The notes: generated from the letters alone by a model not told the origin. Positions 24,224-35,319 are shown, counted from the first letter of the stretch. The stretch: DNA of 64,000 nt from Symbiodinium natans (GCA_905221605.1 CAJNDS010002369.1:122001-186000), one strand, 5' to 3'. Numbers and translations are program-made.

Positions 24224-24323
24224 TGGCAAAGCCATTTCGTTCATCATGTACTCTTCCGTGCCCGCTTTGCACAAGTTGAGGCACAGGTTCTTGCAACCGC
24301 CAGACTCTTCAATGAACTTGCAC
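24224..24323 (-). CDS. D27-like (DUF4033) carotenoid isomerase exon
   Basis: A 100-bp minus-strand exon bounded by CAAG|G at 24,323 and a GT donor (GTTCGC) after 24,224. It reads CKFIEESGGCKNLCLNLCK and then EEYMMNEMALP. This is the C-terminal signature of the DWARF27/beta-carotene isomerase family (DUF4033): CxxLEESxCxGxCxNxCK, then a Phe/Tyr-rich helix and a GxPL-type end. D27 proteins act in plastids on carotenoids. Algae carry many paralogs of unknown substrate. Neighbouring D27 exons were not found within 1 kb on either side, so this is either part of a widely split gene or an isolated remnant. It lies between plus-strand exons, an orientation switch unusual for this window. Confidence 0.7.
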
Positions 24324-24402
24324 CTTGCTGCGCTTTGCATGACTTGATGAACCAGTGGGCCGGGGGCACAACGTATGGCCTCGGAGCCTGACTCATAATA
24401 AA

Positions 24403-24453
24403 GGGTTTAGGGTTTAGGGTTTAGGGTTTAGGGTTTAGGGTTTAGGGTTTAGC
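24403..24453. repeat. TTTAGGG array
   Basis: Seven perfect TTTAGGG units on plus, about 80 bp upstream of the D27-like exon in that gene's sense. Confidence 0.95.
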
Positions 24454-24591
24454 AGCCGTGAACTGACCTCAACCAAGCTTGGGGGGGCTGTAAATATTGC
24501 GACAATACTGACTGTAGAGCCATGACTGTTCAGGCTCCCAAACCCCCAGGCCTAACCCTAAACCCTAAACCCTTCCTCTGAGTGCGGCGCT

Positions 24592-24686
24592 TCTTCAGCA
24601 TCATGACCCCACTTGGAGCCACGTTCATGCCATCACGTCGGAGCTGCTGGACGAGGGCCCTCTCCTGGAGGTTCGAGGCCAACCTA
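24592..24686 (+). CDS. Possible exon, strand uncertain
   Basis: Plus reads LLQHHDPTWSHVHAITSELL then DEGPLLEVRG. Minus reads ERALVQQLRRDGMNVAPSG. Both are open and protein-like. The segment sits between two telomere-type stretches, as exons in this region do. No family is recognised on either strand. Confidence 0.3.
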
Positions 24687-24745
24687 GGGTTCAGGGTTTA
24701 GGGGCTTAGGGGCTAACCCCCGAACCCTGAACCCAGAAGTGCGCT

Positions 24746-25291
24746 GTGCACACACAAACCTCAACCCTTTTTACAGCAGGTTGCCGGACGCGGACTTTAC
24801 TTCACAACTTTCTCTTAGCCCGGACGCACCGGCCGAACGGTTGCGGCCTTGAGAATCTGCTGCACTGCACCATGCACGGCCAAAAGGCCAAACAGAAAGG
24901 CACTCAGGCAAACGACAGCAAAGCTGTGGCGAAGGACAGGGAGCGGCGAAGGGGCCGAAATGCAGTGCAGGCGTGGGGGTCGGGGGCGGCGCGCGTGCCT
25001 ACGTGCGTGCCCGCGAGCGCGAGCGCGTGTGTCCCAGCGCTGCGCAGCTCAGAGCAGACAGCCGCGGCCCGTGGGCCGGGCACCACCTCCGTCCAAAAGC
25101 GCCATAGCCCCATTATTGCAGCCCCTGAAGGTAAGGACACCCGAAAGGGTAGCAAGACAACTAATAGGCAAGTACCTGAACCCCAAAACACTTTAATCCT
25201 CAACTCCTCCTCCTCGGAGAGCACACGGCTCTCCCCCACCAGCCATCTCGAGCCAGCAGATCCGAACGTCGATGCCCCAAACCTGGGCTGA
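24746..25291 (+). CDS. Hypothetical 181-codon open frame
   Basis: One of the longest non-repetitive open frames. It begins MHTQTSTLFTAGC and is rich in Arg, Ala, Ser and Lys, with no hydrophobic segment or domain recognised. A minus-strand frame of 111 codons overlaps it. It is GC-rich (about 24,960-25,090), which lengthens chance frames. It starts within 40 bp of degenerate TTAGGG repeats and ends before another set. Coding status is doubtful. Confidence 0.2.
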   Translation: MHTQTSTLFTAGCRTRTLLHNFLLARTHRPNGCGLENLLHCTMHGQKAKQKGTQANDSKAVAKDRERRRGRNAVQAWGSGAARVPTCVPASASACVPALRSSEQTAAARGPGTTSVQKRHSPIIAAPEGKDTRKGSKTTNRQVPEPQNTLILNSSSSESTRLSPTSHLEPADPNVDAPNLG

Positions 25292-25294
25292 GGG

Positions 25295-26890
25295 TGTTTT
25301 TTCCCGGTTTAGGGGCTCTGGGTTTTGGGTTTGTAGGGCTTGGGATTTAGGGTTTAGGGTTTAGGGCTTAGGGTTATGGGGTTTAGGGGCTACAAAAAGA
25401 GCTGACGGGCTCAAAGGGATTACGAAACCCCTTGGACACGAAACCCGCACATCGAAACGCCAGCCCCAATCCTAAACCCTGTATGCCCTACAACGGGCTC
25501 CCGCCCCAAGAATCCCCGCAAATTCCCCCTAAAACCCAAAAACCCTAAACCCCGAACCCTGCAAGCCCCCAACTAAATGCCTAAATGCCTCTGAGCAAGC
25601 TCTCTGAGTCCCAGACTTCTAGTAGAGAGTTCTACAGACCGGAGGAGGGCTGAGCGTTTCGGGTTTGAGGTTTAGGGGTTAGGGGTTCAGGGTTTAGGGA
25701 GCCGCTCAGAAAATTTCGGGAGCCAAGGCCCCAAGCGTTTTTGGGTCCGACTTGTAGGTGGATTTAAGACGGGCGGGTGGGCTCTGTCCGGCGAAAACAA
25801 TCCCAAACCCAAAGCCCTAAGACCCTAAACCCTAAACCCGGAACCCTAAACCCTAAAGCCTAAGACCCTCAGACCCTCAGACCCTCAGACCCTCAGACCC
25901 TCACTGTCAGGAGGTGTTCGCTCTCCGAGTGGCCGGATTGCCCATTGGTGGACCTCCGGCCAATTCTTCAGGGTGTTCCTTGGTCACAAAGCAGGCAAAA
26001 AACCCGAGACACTAAGCCTTAAACCCTCAAGACAAAGGAGATAGGAATTGCTGGTAATATCATTGTGAATTCCCCAAGTTGTTTGTCTAAACAGCTGACA
26101 AGTTGGCCCCAAAGCGCCTGTGGGAGGCCCCAACAAGCCCCCAAAAGGCTGGGAGGCCTCAAAGGCAGGGCTCATATAGGGTGTCATTTCACCCTGAAGC
26201 CGAAACCCTAACCCTAAGCCCCAAGCCCCGAACCCTAAACCCTAAATCTTGGCACCATGAAACACCTGCATCCACAACCTTTCGATCCTACGTCCGGCCT
26301 CCTGATGCCTAGACCCCAAACAAAGAACCCCAGAAGCTGAACTCTAAACGCTGAACCCTGTATTCTTGAACCAAAAACCCTGAGACCCTAAACGCCAATA
26401 CCACCCTTATATCCCCGGTATACCTGCCCGATACACCCCTAACACCCTAAAACCTGAAACTGTCCGGCAAGGTGTCAGCATGCCACGAAACAATGCGGCC
26501 AAGGGCGCGGGGACCTCGGAGTTTAGGGTTTAGGGTTTAGCGGGGTTTACCTGTTGGGGATTCCTTCCAAGGTTAAGGGTTAAAGGAAGGTAAGGGTTCA
26601 TAAGCGTGCGGGGTCTCGGGTTTTGGGGGGTTTTAGGGTGGGGTTTAGGGCTTACGGGGTTTGGGGTGAACAACTTAGAGTTTCAGCGGTCTTTGTTAGC
26701 GTTTCGGGTTAAGGCTTGAGAATTCAGATGTTATTGCGGTTAAAGTCTTCTTCTTCTTCTACACGCTTTACCCCTCCAACCTCTCTCTCTCTCCCCGCTC
26801 TCCCTCTTTCTGACCAGGTGAGAGGTTGTCCAGTAGCCTAGAAAACTAAGGCTAACCTTGGAGATTATATAGACCCCAAAAAAGGTTACA
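25295..26890. other. Degenerate telomere-type repeat and unresolved short segments
   Basis: Many partial TTTAGGG/CCCTAAA strings. At 25,863-25,904 a 9-bp unit (GACCCTCAG/CCCTCAGAC) is repeated about five times. Short possibly coding pieces near 25,915-25,975 and 26,470-26,520 read open on more than one frame and cannot be assigned. Confidence 0.4.
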
Positions 26891-26993
26891 GCTTTTCTAC
26901 TACTAAGCAGGCTCGCGACGCCCACGTGGCCACTCGAAAGCTGACCTGCCACGAACGCAGCAAAGCCTTCCAAAGCCTCTGACAGCCCGAAGT

Positions 26994-27120
26994 AGCCCCA
27001 AAATCACCCCAAACAAAAAAAGACAACAACCCTAATAGGCCTAGATAAACCCTAAATTGTTCAGGGTTATTTAGGCCTATTAGGACAGTTTTCGGTTTTG
27101 TTTGGGGTGATTTTGGGGCT
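26994..27120. mobile_element. Palindromic MITE-like element, 127 bp
   Basis: Left end AGCCCCAAAATCACCCCAAA and right end are perfect inverted complements over about 25 bp. The inner arms (CCTAATAGGCCTA... on the left, TAGGCCTATTAGG on the right) continue the symmetry, so nearly the whole element can fold. CCCTAAA on the left and a CAGGGTTA word on the right lie near the centre. No clear target-site duplication was found (left flank CCCGAAGT, right flank ATCAACAC). Confidence 0.7.
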
Positions 27121-27130
27121 ATCAACACCC

Positions 27131-27256
27131 TAAACAGACCCAGCTGGGAGATCTGGGAGCGCCACGGTTTCCCGCAAGAGCCGGCTGCCGAACGTGCGCT
27201 GGGCGCCCACTGCCCAGTCGGATACAATCTTGGAGTGCTCGATGAACCTCAGTTGA
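27131..27256 (+). CDS. Probable exon of an unidentified gene
   Basis: The plus-strand frame reads SWEIWERHGFPQEPAAERA then LGAHCPVGYNLGVLDEPQ. The mixture of Trp, His, Cys, Tyr and acidic residues with no stop is strongly protein-like, and minus readings are weaker. It directly follows the palindromic element at 26,994-27,120. It may belong to the same plus-strand gene as 23,261-23,719, but this is not shown. No family is recognised. Confidence 0.4.
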
Positions 27257-27879
27257 GGGCTTTCTAGGGCTTGGGTTTTATGGTTTCAGGGGTTTAGGGT
27301 AAACCCTAAACCCTAAACTGGCCCCAAACTCCAAAACCAACACCCTGAGATTTTGGAGCACGTCCAAGGCGTAGTAGGTTCAGGGCTTGGGGTTTTGGGG
27401 TTCGTTGGGACTCTTAGGATGTAGGTGTCAGGTTTTGAGCCGCAGACATACCCCCAAGACCCCCCAAACTCAAGCTTAAACCCTAAACCCGCAAAACCTC
27501 TGCTCTTCTCAGGCCAGCATCGCGTCGAGTCCATGTGAAGTTGCGGAGTGATGGGTGATCTTCTCCATCTTTGAAACAATCAAATCCGGGAGAAAAGCTT
27601 CAACCTTTTGTGAGGGATTCGGATGTAAGTTTTGCATTGTTTGGAGGTTTCAAGGTTTAAACGGTTCGGCTTTGAGGACCGTCGCACAGGGGATTGAAGG
27701 GGCGTGTGGGGTGTTAGGGAGGACTCTTAGGTTCCAGTGCTCTAAATGGTCCCTTCCAAACCCACAACCCTCACTCCAAGCCCAAGAAACCCACAAACGT
27801 TAAACCCTGAAGTTCAGACCCTTCGCCCTAGCCCTCTACACCCTACACCCTACACGCTCCACTCTAAACCCTAAACCCG

Positions 27880-27915
27880 AAACCCAAAACCCTAAACCCT
27901 AAACCCTAAACCCTG
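27880..27915. repeat. CCCTAAA array
   Basis: Four units with CCCGAAA and CCCAAAA neighbours. A short following segment (27,917-27,990) reads open in several frames and could be an exon. Confidence 0.85.
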
Positions 27916-28459
27916 AGGGCACGGCGAAGATTGCCAACGGATGCAAGGATCCATGGAGCTGCCAAAGGGCAGGATCATCCTGCCCCAAATCTACCCCCTT
28001 CGCCTAAACTCCAAAGCCTTAAGCCCTAAATCCCCTAAATCCTTTCAAGTCTAACGCCTATGCATCCTTATAAACCCTAAACAAGGCCGAGCCTGAAAGA
28101 CTGTTCATGCTGTGGGTTGAAGCTTATTGTCTGGGGTCGGGGCTTGTGTTGCCTCGGGCTTGGGAGTAACGTTGCAAGGGCAGATGGTTTGAAGTGAAAA
28201 AGGGTTTAGGGGGTCTTGGGTCAAAGGAACTCACAACCCAAAGGGCTCCTTCCTGGTTCCCGGACCCGTTGGACCCTGGACCCTCAAAATCTGTGCATAA
28301 TTCTTACTGGAATCAACAACTTTTCCGAACCCTAGATTACCCCCCCCCCCCACAGACTCTAAATCAGAGCTCTGCGAGTCCAAGCGCCTCAGTGCTGGAT
28401 GCAAAACTTTGGAAACAATTTAAAATGAGTTTAATCCCCAAACCCTAAAAGGAATGGGT

Positions 28460-29340
28460 TAGGGCGGCGTGGGCTGGGATTAAAGTGTTGGATGGCCCTC
28501 CACAATCGGGCAAACTGTTACCCTAAACCCCAAAAGCCGAACAAACACACACAGGGGGTGGGCGGCGCCTAAGCCCTCGACCTCTACGGCGCGCTGATAC
28601 CGGCCCTCCCGAAATCCTCGCGACCGAGGACTTTCCTGGAAGCCCTCAACCCTAGACATGGCCCTCCACAATCGGGCCAGGGCTGCTCGTCGCATTTCAC
28701 GAAGCTTTCGAGCCTAGCCTGCATCCCAACCTCCACAGCTTCTGCGCTGCAAACCCTAAACCCTAAACCCTAAACGCTAAACCCTAAACCCTAAACCCTG
28801 CGCCCCTCAACCCTAAACCAAACCTCTGAGCTGTAGAGGGCCGTCCTCTGCAGTGGCCGCTTCCTCGTTTGTGGCGGCCGAGGGTCCTCAATTGGTTTAC
28901 GGTTTTGCGGGGTTGGGGTTCAGGGTTTATGGCTCAGGGTTGAGGGTTTAGGGGCTGGGGTGTAGGGTCTAGGGTTTAAGGTTTTTAGGGTTTAAGGCCG
29001 AGGGGGTGTAGGGGTTTAGAGCGGAGTTGAATGGGCTTGTGGTTGAGCAGGTTTTGAGGGGGGGGGGGGGGGGCAGGACTCTCTGTCCTTACCCTTTTAC
29101 GCAATGAAATGAAGCTCAAGGAGACCGCTACACATGTACTGGCCTTTTAATGCTCGTATAGGGGCATTCAAGGGGTGATTTCCGGCGGCAGGCGAGCTCG
29201 GGGTGACAAGAAGCTTACTTTAAAGGGGGCATTTGGAGGCTTACAAGCCAGGTGCTGTTAACCCAAATACATCAGAAAGCCGTTTAATTCGTGGGCTCTT
29301 CACATCCTTTACCTGGTGGCGAGGATGGACGAATGCCAAA
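28460..29340. other. Unresolved; duplicated word, short arrays and a G run
   Basis: The string ATGGCCCTCCACAATCGGGC occurs at about 28,491 and again at about 28,658. The minus strand between them gives competing open readings (REMRRAALARLWRAM, or FVKCDEQPWPDCGGPC). CCCTAAA arrays lie at 28,752-28,799. A run of about 17 G is at 29,057-29,073. Confidence 0.45.
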
Positions 29341-29552
29341 AAGTCCTCCTAATCGCTTCCCGGAATGATCAGAAGTTGGGGGCTATCTGAAAGCAGGCCT
29401 GCAAAGGAGGTTTACGGCTCAGGGATGTCGGGGTTCGCCTTCTTGAGGCTGCAGTCAGGGTTCCGAAGGGGCTTCCTTCCCTCAACGGCGTTAAGACCCA
29501 TCACCGAACAAAGGCCGAACATGGAGAGAAGAGGGAGGAACTTGACAATTTT

Positions 29553-30350
29553 TGCAAGTCTGGAGGTCGTCCACGCTGAGGTCATGGCGGGTGTCCACCA
29601 AAGCTTGGATGGCTTGCCTGCTGTCCGTACTTCGGCCAGCACACCTGGGAGTTTGGGGTTTAGGGGGTTTAGGGGGTTTAGGGGGTTTAGGGGGTTTAGG
29701 GGGGTTTAGGGGGTTTAGGGGAGCTCTTGGATGCTTGTACGTCTGTTGGGTGGGTTTGCATGAGTCAAGTCAAGCATCCTCGTCCCTGCAAACATAGGTA
29801 GGCCTTACCCTCAGCACGTCTAAAGGACTCAAGGCCTGATAGAAGCATTCGCACCCGTGCGAAGACCCGAATAGGAAGAACAAGTCGAATCGAACGGCTG
29901 CCCCGAACCTGAACCGAAGACCTGAAACCTTCAATCACAGTGGAAAGCGGCCTGGCGGTTGGCCATCTCCTGATCCAACAGCCCCAGCGCCGGTATCCTC
30001 GGAAGCCCAGTGAACACCCAGCGGCCAGCAGGACACCGCCTGGCGGTGGCAATTTGCCATACCTGAGCATGGTGCAGGCGTGTTTTGGGTTGAGGTTCTT
30101 CGGGTGTACAGGGTTTACGGGGTTTAGGGCTCAGGGCCAAGGGCGTAGGGCTTCTTGTAGGATTTCTGGCTTTGTGGGTTTCCCAATCCTTGAAACCCCG
30201 AAGCCCCAAAGCCCTAAAAATGAAAGCCCAAGAGACAGCGGAGCCCGCGGTAGGGAACGTGGCGTTTGCCATGGCGGGCTGGGTGGCTTCCGGCAGAGAC
30301 TTGAGCAGGGTGCCAGGGAGCCACAGAACTCCATCGCCCAGACAGATTTT
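29553..30350 (-). CDS. Unidentified multi-exon minus-strand gene
   Basis: Three minus-strand exons, 5' to 3'. About 30,350-30,225: KICLGDGVLWLPGTLLKSL, then PEATQPAMANATFPTAGSAV. About 30,065-29,940: after an acceptor CAG, VWQIATARRCPAGRWVF, then TGLPRIPALGLLDQEMANR. About 29,640-29,553: STDSRQAIQALVDTRHDL, then SVDDLQTCKNCQ. Each piece is open, protein-like and flanked by degenerate TTTAGGG. The intron between the last two exons holds a TTTAGGGGG 9-bp array (29,655-29,720). No family is recognised. Hydrophobic and Trp-containing stretches alternate, so a membrane-associated or enzyme domain is possible. Exon ends are approximate. Confidence 0.45.
29655..29720. repeat. TTTAGGGGG variant array
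   Basis: About seven units of a 9-bp variant (TTTAGGGGG) of the telomere-type repeat, with one longer unit. This is a local length variant not seen elsewhere in the window. Confidence 0.9.
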
Positions 30351-30659
30351 GAGGTTTAAAGGGCGTAGACCTGGGGGTTTAGGAGTCTAGTCTAGGGTTA
30401 GGGGCTTAATTAGGGTTCAGAGTTAGCTTTCATATGAAGGGTAGCCCCCTATATTGTCCGATTTTCCAGAATTGGCCGCGAGTTCTGTCGCTCCCTCAGG
30501 AGCCTAGAGTCAGCAGTCCATCACAGTGGACCTCCTCGCTGACCTGCCCCGTGGGATGATTTGGGCACCCGGGAAAATGCTTGAAAATTGAAGGCCCCAG
30601 GGCCTTGAAAGAGTCGTCACGCCTGAGCCACAGCCGCGGAATTTCCCACCAACCTGTTG

Positions 30660-30722
30660 GGTTTAGGGTTTAGGGTTTAGGGTTTAGGGTTTAGGGTTTA
30701 GGGTTTAGGGTTTAGGGTGTAG
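30660..30722. repeat. TTTAGGG array
   Basis: Eight near-perfect TTTAGGG units on plus, followed by TGTAGGG. Confidence 0.95.
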
Positions 30723-30984
30723 GGAAGCCTGGAGGCGCACGTCTACTGAGCGTGTGAGCCGAACTTCGAAACCCCTCTGCCCTGAAGGTGTAAGCCCAGG
30801 CTCTCTCTCCCTCTCACATCTCCTCTCCTCCCTGGGGGCTTTTGACACTCTTGTACTCCACAAAACCTACACCCTAAACCCCAAAACCCTAAGAAATCCG
30901 TGGAATTCCTTCCCGACGGCTGATGGTTCTTTTTTCGTGTTTTTATTGTTTTTTTAGTTTTTTTGCGGTTTTAGGTGACAATAA

Positions 30985-31070
30985 AGCCCTAAACCCTAAA
31001 CCCTAAACCCTAAACCCTAAACCCTAAACCCTAAATCCTAAATCCTAAACCCTAAACCCTAAACCCTACT
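30985..31070. repeat. CCCTAAA array
   Basis: About twelve units, including adjacent CCTAAAT variants. Downstream, poly-A runs near 31,071-31,105 interrupt the sequence. Confidence 0.95.
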
Positions 31071-31219
31071 ACAAAAAAAACCAGAAAAAACACAAAAAAA
31101 ACCTGGACCCCTTCCCGACCCTGGCGTCCTCCAAGACGAACTGGGTTGCAGCCTGCACTGCCTCCTTGAGGACCCACAAACCCTAAAAACCCTGCGTCAT
31201 AATCTGTAAGCCCTATAAA

Positions 31220-31305
31220 TTGGGATGTTCCCCCCTATACTAACAATCCTTAATAGGGATTATAATCCCTATTCAGGTCTGTTAGTGTTAGGGGGAACAT
31301 CCCAA
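31220..31305. mobile_element. MITE-like element, family 1, copy 1
   Basis: An 86-bp element starting TTGGGATGTTCCCCCC and ending in the inverted complement (GGGGGAACATCCCAA). Inner inverted blocks are CTAACA...TGTTAG and AATAGGGAT...ATCCCTATT. Flanks CCTATAAA and CCCATAAG are similar but not identical, so the target duplication is uncertain. Related copies are at 34,816 and 48,266. Confidence 0.75.
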
Positions 31306-31309
31306 CCCA

Positions 31310-32155
31310 TAAGCCCCATAAACACGATTAATTAAGCCCTATAAACCCCATCAACCCGAAACCCTCTGATCAGAGATGGGTTTCGAGACTGAGGAGTTTG
31401 TGGTTTTGGCGCCCCGGGAAACTTCCCAGTTCATGCCTTAGGGTGTCCAGGAATTTAGGGCTTAGAGTTTAGGGCTAAAGATTTAGGGTTCAGTTTAGGG
31501 CACAGGGCCTTGCAGCTCTTCCAGATTACACCAAGCCCCAAAAACTTACAACCCTGTAAGCCCTGTAAACCCTACAAACCTTGTACTTGTCTAAAGCCTT
31601 TAAACCCCATAAACCTCTCAAGCCTATCCCTATAAACCCTACAAAAGCGTCTGAAGCCTATAAAGCCCATAAACAAGCCTATAATCCTATAACGCCTCCA
31701 AACCCTCGAAGCCCTCCAAGCCCTATTGCCCTAGAAAGCCAAAGCCCTCTAAGCCCTATTGAAGCCCTATATGGCCCCGTGAAGCCTACAATGAACCCTA
31801 AAGAGCCCGCTACAGCCCTATTGAAGCCCCCAGAAACCCCAATTGAAGCCCCCAGAAACCCCAAAACCTGAAGCCCTCCTCGACTCTCAGCAGCCAAAAT
31901 CGCCAAAGCGCCGGCCGCTTCTCAGGGTGACAAGAATCTCATTCGACCCTAAACCCCTCTAAACCCCTCTAAACCCCTCTACACCCCTTTAAACCCCTCT
32001 CAAACCCTGTCAACCCTACAAACCCCTCCAGGCACCTCTAAGCCCCTTTCAACCCTCCCGACCCCCATAAGCCCCACAAGCCCCTATAAACCTATAAACC
32101 CCTGTACACCCCATAAACCCGAAACCCCAGAAACCCAAAGCCCATGCCAAAAACC
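31310..32155. other. Degenerate CCCTATAAA/CCCCTCTAAA-type repeats
   Basis: Unlike perfect arrays, this stretch is built from drifting 7-11 bp words (AAGCCCTATAAACC, AAACCCCTCT repeated at 31,946-31,985, GAAGCCCCCAGAAACCCC twice near 31,825 and 31,848). It appears to be an old, decayed telomere-type region. No exon was recognised. Confidence 0.5.
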
Positions 32156-32159
32156 CCTT

Positions 32160-32235
32160 CGCCACCTCGGCTTGTGCACCCCGTGGGCCCAAGCCATTTG
32201 ACATGGCATCCCTGGCCACGATAAGGGCTGGAACC
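32160..32235 (-). CDS. Possible exon of an unidentified gene
   Basis: The minus-strand frame reads ALIVARDAMSNGLGPRGAQ then AEVAK between two repeat stretches. A TTCCAG acceptor-like word lies just upstream. Too short to assign. The strand agrees with the gene at 33,579-34,762. Confidence 0.3.
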
Positions 32236-32468
32236 TCACAAAGGGCTTAGGAGGGTTCAGGGTTCAGGGCTAGGGTTTAGGGCTAGGGTTTAGCTACAAG
32301 GGCTTAGGGTTCAAGCCTTGGGTTCACCAGCCAGGTGTTTCAGGCACCAGGCACGCCTTTGCCAGACAAATACTGTGAGCCTCAAAACCCTGTACCCCAT
32401 AAGCTCTACCCTCTAAACCCTAAACCCTAAACCCCAAACCCTAAACCCTACTTCTACACAACAAGGCC

Positions 32469-32608
32469 TAAACCCTAAACCCTAAACCCTAAACCCTAAA
32501 CCCGAAACCCGAAACCCGAAACCCTAAACCCTAAACCCTAAACCCTAAACCCTAAACCCTAAACCCTAAACCCTAAACCCTAAACCCTGAACCCTGAACC
32601 CTGAACCC
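32469..32608. repeat. CCCTAAA array with CCCGAAA and CCCTGAA blocks
   Basis: About twenty units. Three consecutive CCCGAAA units (32,502-32,522) and three CCCTGAA units near the 3' end show local spread of variants. Confidence 0.95.
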
Positions 32609-32713
32609 TAACCCCCCAGCCCTTAGCCGCCCTTCAAGACCTTGAGTCGAGACTTTGGGTAGTCTTTCGGTTGGGCAGGGGGGGCTTTAGGGTATCGAAG
32701 TTGGGCTCACATG

Positions 32714-32817
32714 GGGTTTAGGGTTTAGGGTTTTTAGGGTTTAGGGTTTAGGGTTTAGGGTTTAGGGTTTAGGGTTTAGGGTTTAGGGTTTAGGGTTTAG
32801 GGTTTAGGGTTTAGGGT
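32714..32817. repeat. TTTAGGG array
   Basis: About fifteen TTTAGGG units on plus with one TTTTTAGGG unit. It lies in opposite orientation to the array at 32,469-32,608, about 100 bp away, giving a head-to-head pair. Confidence 0.95.
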
Positions 32818-33033
32818 CCCAACTGGGTTCAGAGGGGTTTGCAGGGTGTCCGGAATGCAGGCAAGGCTCAGGGCTTCAGAGTCAGTGGGCAATGGGGTTT
32901 GTGGGTGTTCAGGACCAAATGGTTGACATGGTGGGCCGCAAGAAAAGGACTCAATGTGCTACGGAAGAGCTTGCCATTTAGCATGCTGTTCCGGAGCTTC
33001 TTCGTAGTTCCAAGTTAAAAAATGCGTGCGTGT

Positions 33034-33395
<362 letters not shown>

Positions 33396-33578
33396 TGCAA
33401 TCAATGCATGAGCTTTCTGCTCTCGAGGCTTCGGGCTTCACAGCTCTCATTTCCATTTGGTTCGTTCTAAGCTTTTTCGTCCCCCACCTACCCCGAAAAC
33501 CCCTCTAAACCCCTCTAAACCCCTCTAAACCCATCGAGACCCCTCTAAACCCCTCTTAAACCCTGAAAATCAAATAAA

Positions 33579-34762
33579 CCTATCGTGCGCCTGCTGGGTC
33601 AGCACGATCGTCAACTCGTTCAACTTCTCGACCAGTGCCTGCGGGAATGGTTTTCCAAGGAGGGCTCGGCACCCTAAACCCTAAACCCTAAACCCATCTA
33701 AACCCTAAACCCTAGACCCTAAACCCTGAACCCTGAACACTGCTGAACCCCAAGCCTGCTGAACCCTAAACCCTGAACCTTAAGAGAATTTAGGGTTTCC
33801 CAATTATTCGGGGGGCCCTCAAGGTCTAAGCCAAAAGGCAGGTTTAAACCCTAAAGCCTAAACCCTACACTCCAACTTCGAAGTTGCAGCCCCAAGATCC
33901 TAAACCCTAAGCGATTCACATCCGCCCAGCGGCAAAACGCAACTTCTCAGAATGAAACAACATTTTTCGGGCTTCCCATACCTGGGGTACCTTTACCTAA
34001 ACTGGGGGAGGGGGCCCTGGGAGAGGGGGGGACTCTGAGAACGTCTGGGTGAAAAAGGGGCCCAAGTGTTGGGGGGAAAGACTCCGGTCCCAAACATGAA
34101 TTTTGGATTCAGGATACCTGGTTCATAGTTGGGATAGTAATAAAATTTTAAAATTTTATTCCTTATTGAGTTTAAGTACCCTTAAAAATGTAAAATGTTA
34201 CCCCACTATGATAAAGATACCAGGTCATAGGCAAACTGTATATAGTACTACTACATGCCTTATAGTTTACAGATAGTTCCTTGCTTAGGGCAAGGGGATC
34301 TTCGGGAGGAAGCTCGAGTCTACCAGGGCCACCCTTCGGAACTGGCTTAGGGTTTAGGGTTTAGGGTTTAGGGTTGAGGGTTGAGGGTTTAGGGTTTAGG
34401 GTTTAGGGCTGCGCAACGCCTCCAGCGGAGCTCGCTGGAGGGACTTGCCGTCACTCAGCGCCAGCTGCAGCTGGGAGTCGTAGACATCTGCCAGGTCCTC
34501 CAGTTCGGAAGCTTTGTCCACGAGATCCTTGCGGAAAGTTTTGACGATGCCAGGGCGTTGCGTGGAGGCCCAAATGCCTAAATGCCTAAATGCCTAAATC
34601 CCTAAATCCCTAAATCCCTAAACCCCAAACCCTAAACCCTACATCCCAGCAAATGCAGGTGGCTGAGTCATCTCGGTCCTTGGCACTTTGGCCCACAGCC
34701 TCCGCCCAGGGCGGGCAATCTCCACTCGCCTTGGGGGCACTTTTGGAGCTTGCTTGCCTCAT
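33579..34762 (-). CDS. Unidentified multi-exon minus-strand gene
   Basis: Exon 1, 34,762-34,643: 40 codons from an ATG, reading MRQASSKSAPKASGDCPPW, then AEAVGQSAKDRDDSATCICW, ending at a GTAGGG donor that opens a TTTAGGG-type stretch. Exon 2, about 34,575-34,408: PGIVKTFRKDLVDKASELED, then LADVYDSQLQLALSDGKSL, then QRAPLEALR. Exon 3, about 33,672-33,579: GKPFPQALVEKLNELTIVL then TQQAHDR. Exons 2 and 3 are helical and charged, like a coiled-coil or bundle protein. The intron between exons 1 and 2 contains a drift from CCTAAATG to CCTAAATC to CCCTAAA. Whether 34,760-34,762 is the true start is unknown. No family is recognised. Confidence 0.5.
34139..34162. repeat. AT palindrome
   Basis: AATAAAATTTTAAAATTTTATT is a near-perfect palindrome within an AT-richer stretch (34,080-34,280). 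Nearby words (TTCCTTATTGAGTTTAAGTA) recur at about 53,920, suggesting a dispersed repeat. The palindrome could form a hairpin; its function is unknown. Confidence 0.6.
34571..34640. repeat. Telomere-type variant ladder
   Basis: Consecutive blocks of GCCTAAAT (three to four units), CCCTAAAT (three units) and CCCTAAAC (three units). It lies inside the intron of the 33,579-34,762 gene. Confidence 0.85.
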
Positions 34763-34815
34763 AAGGGTTTAGGGTTTAGGGTTTAGGGTTAGGACTTAGG
34801 GTATAGGGTTTAGGG

Positions 34816-34896
34816 TTGGGATGTTCCCCCTTATACTAACAGTCCTTCATAGCACCCCCTATTGTAGGACTGTTACTATAAGGGGGAACATTGCAA
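34816..34896. mobile_element. MITE-like element, family 1, copy 2
   Basis: An 81-bp element, TTGGGATGTTCCCCCTTATA at one end and the inverted complement with two changes at the other. It is inserted at the end of a TTTAGGG stretch. No target duplication is visible. Confidence 0.75.
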
Positions 34897-35319
34897 CTTA
34901 TAAAGCCCTACATGAAGTGCTCCGATCAGGGGACCCAAATTTAAAAGCAGCCCCCTTTTTGGGGTGGCTTTAGGCCTCATGCCTCAAGTGGCTCCGAAAA
35001 GTCTGCAGTGCAATACTGACAATTTTCATCTATTCATATTGGCGATAACGAGCATACTCGAGAAAACTAGTAAAATACAAGCAACAATGGCACATGATGT
35101 GATCTTGCTGTCAAATGGAAACAAAAAGCACACGCAGAGGTGAGAGCGAAGCCTCACCTCCTTCAAAAAGCCCAGTGGCCCCGAAAACCTTCAAAGGGGG
35201 AAAGCCCAGAGACAGAACTCCCATGTGGTGGAATTTAGGGGCCTCTTTGGTTTTTTCACGCGTATTTTGCGTAGCGTACAACTACTTAACGCTACCACTG
35301 AGCCACTACAGAAACCGTG

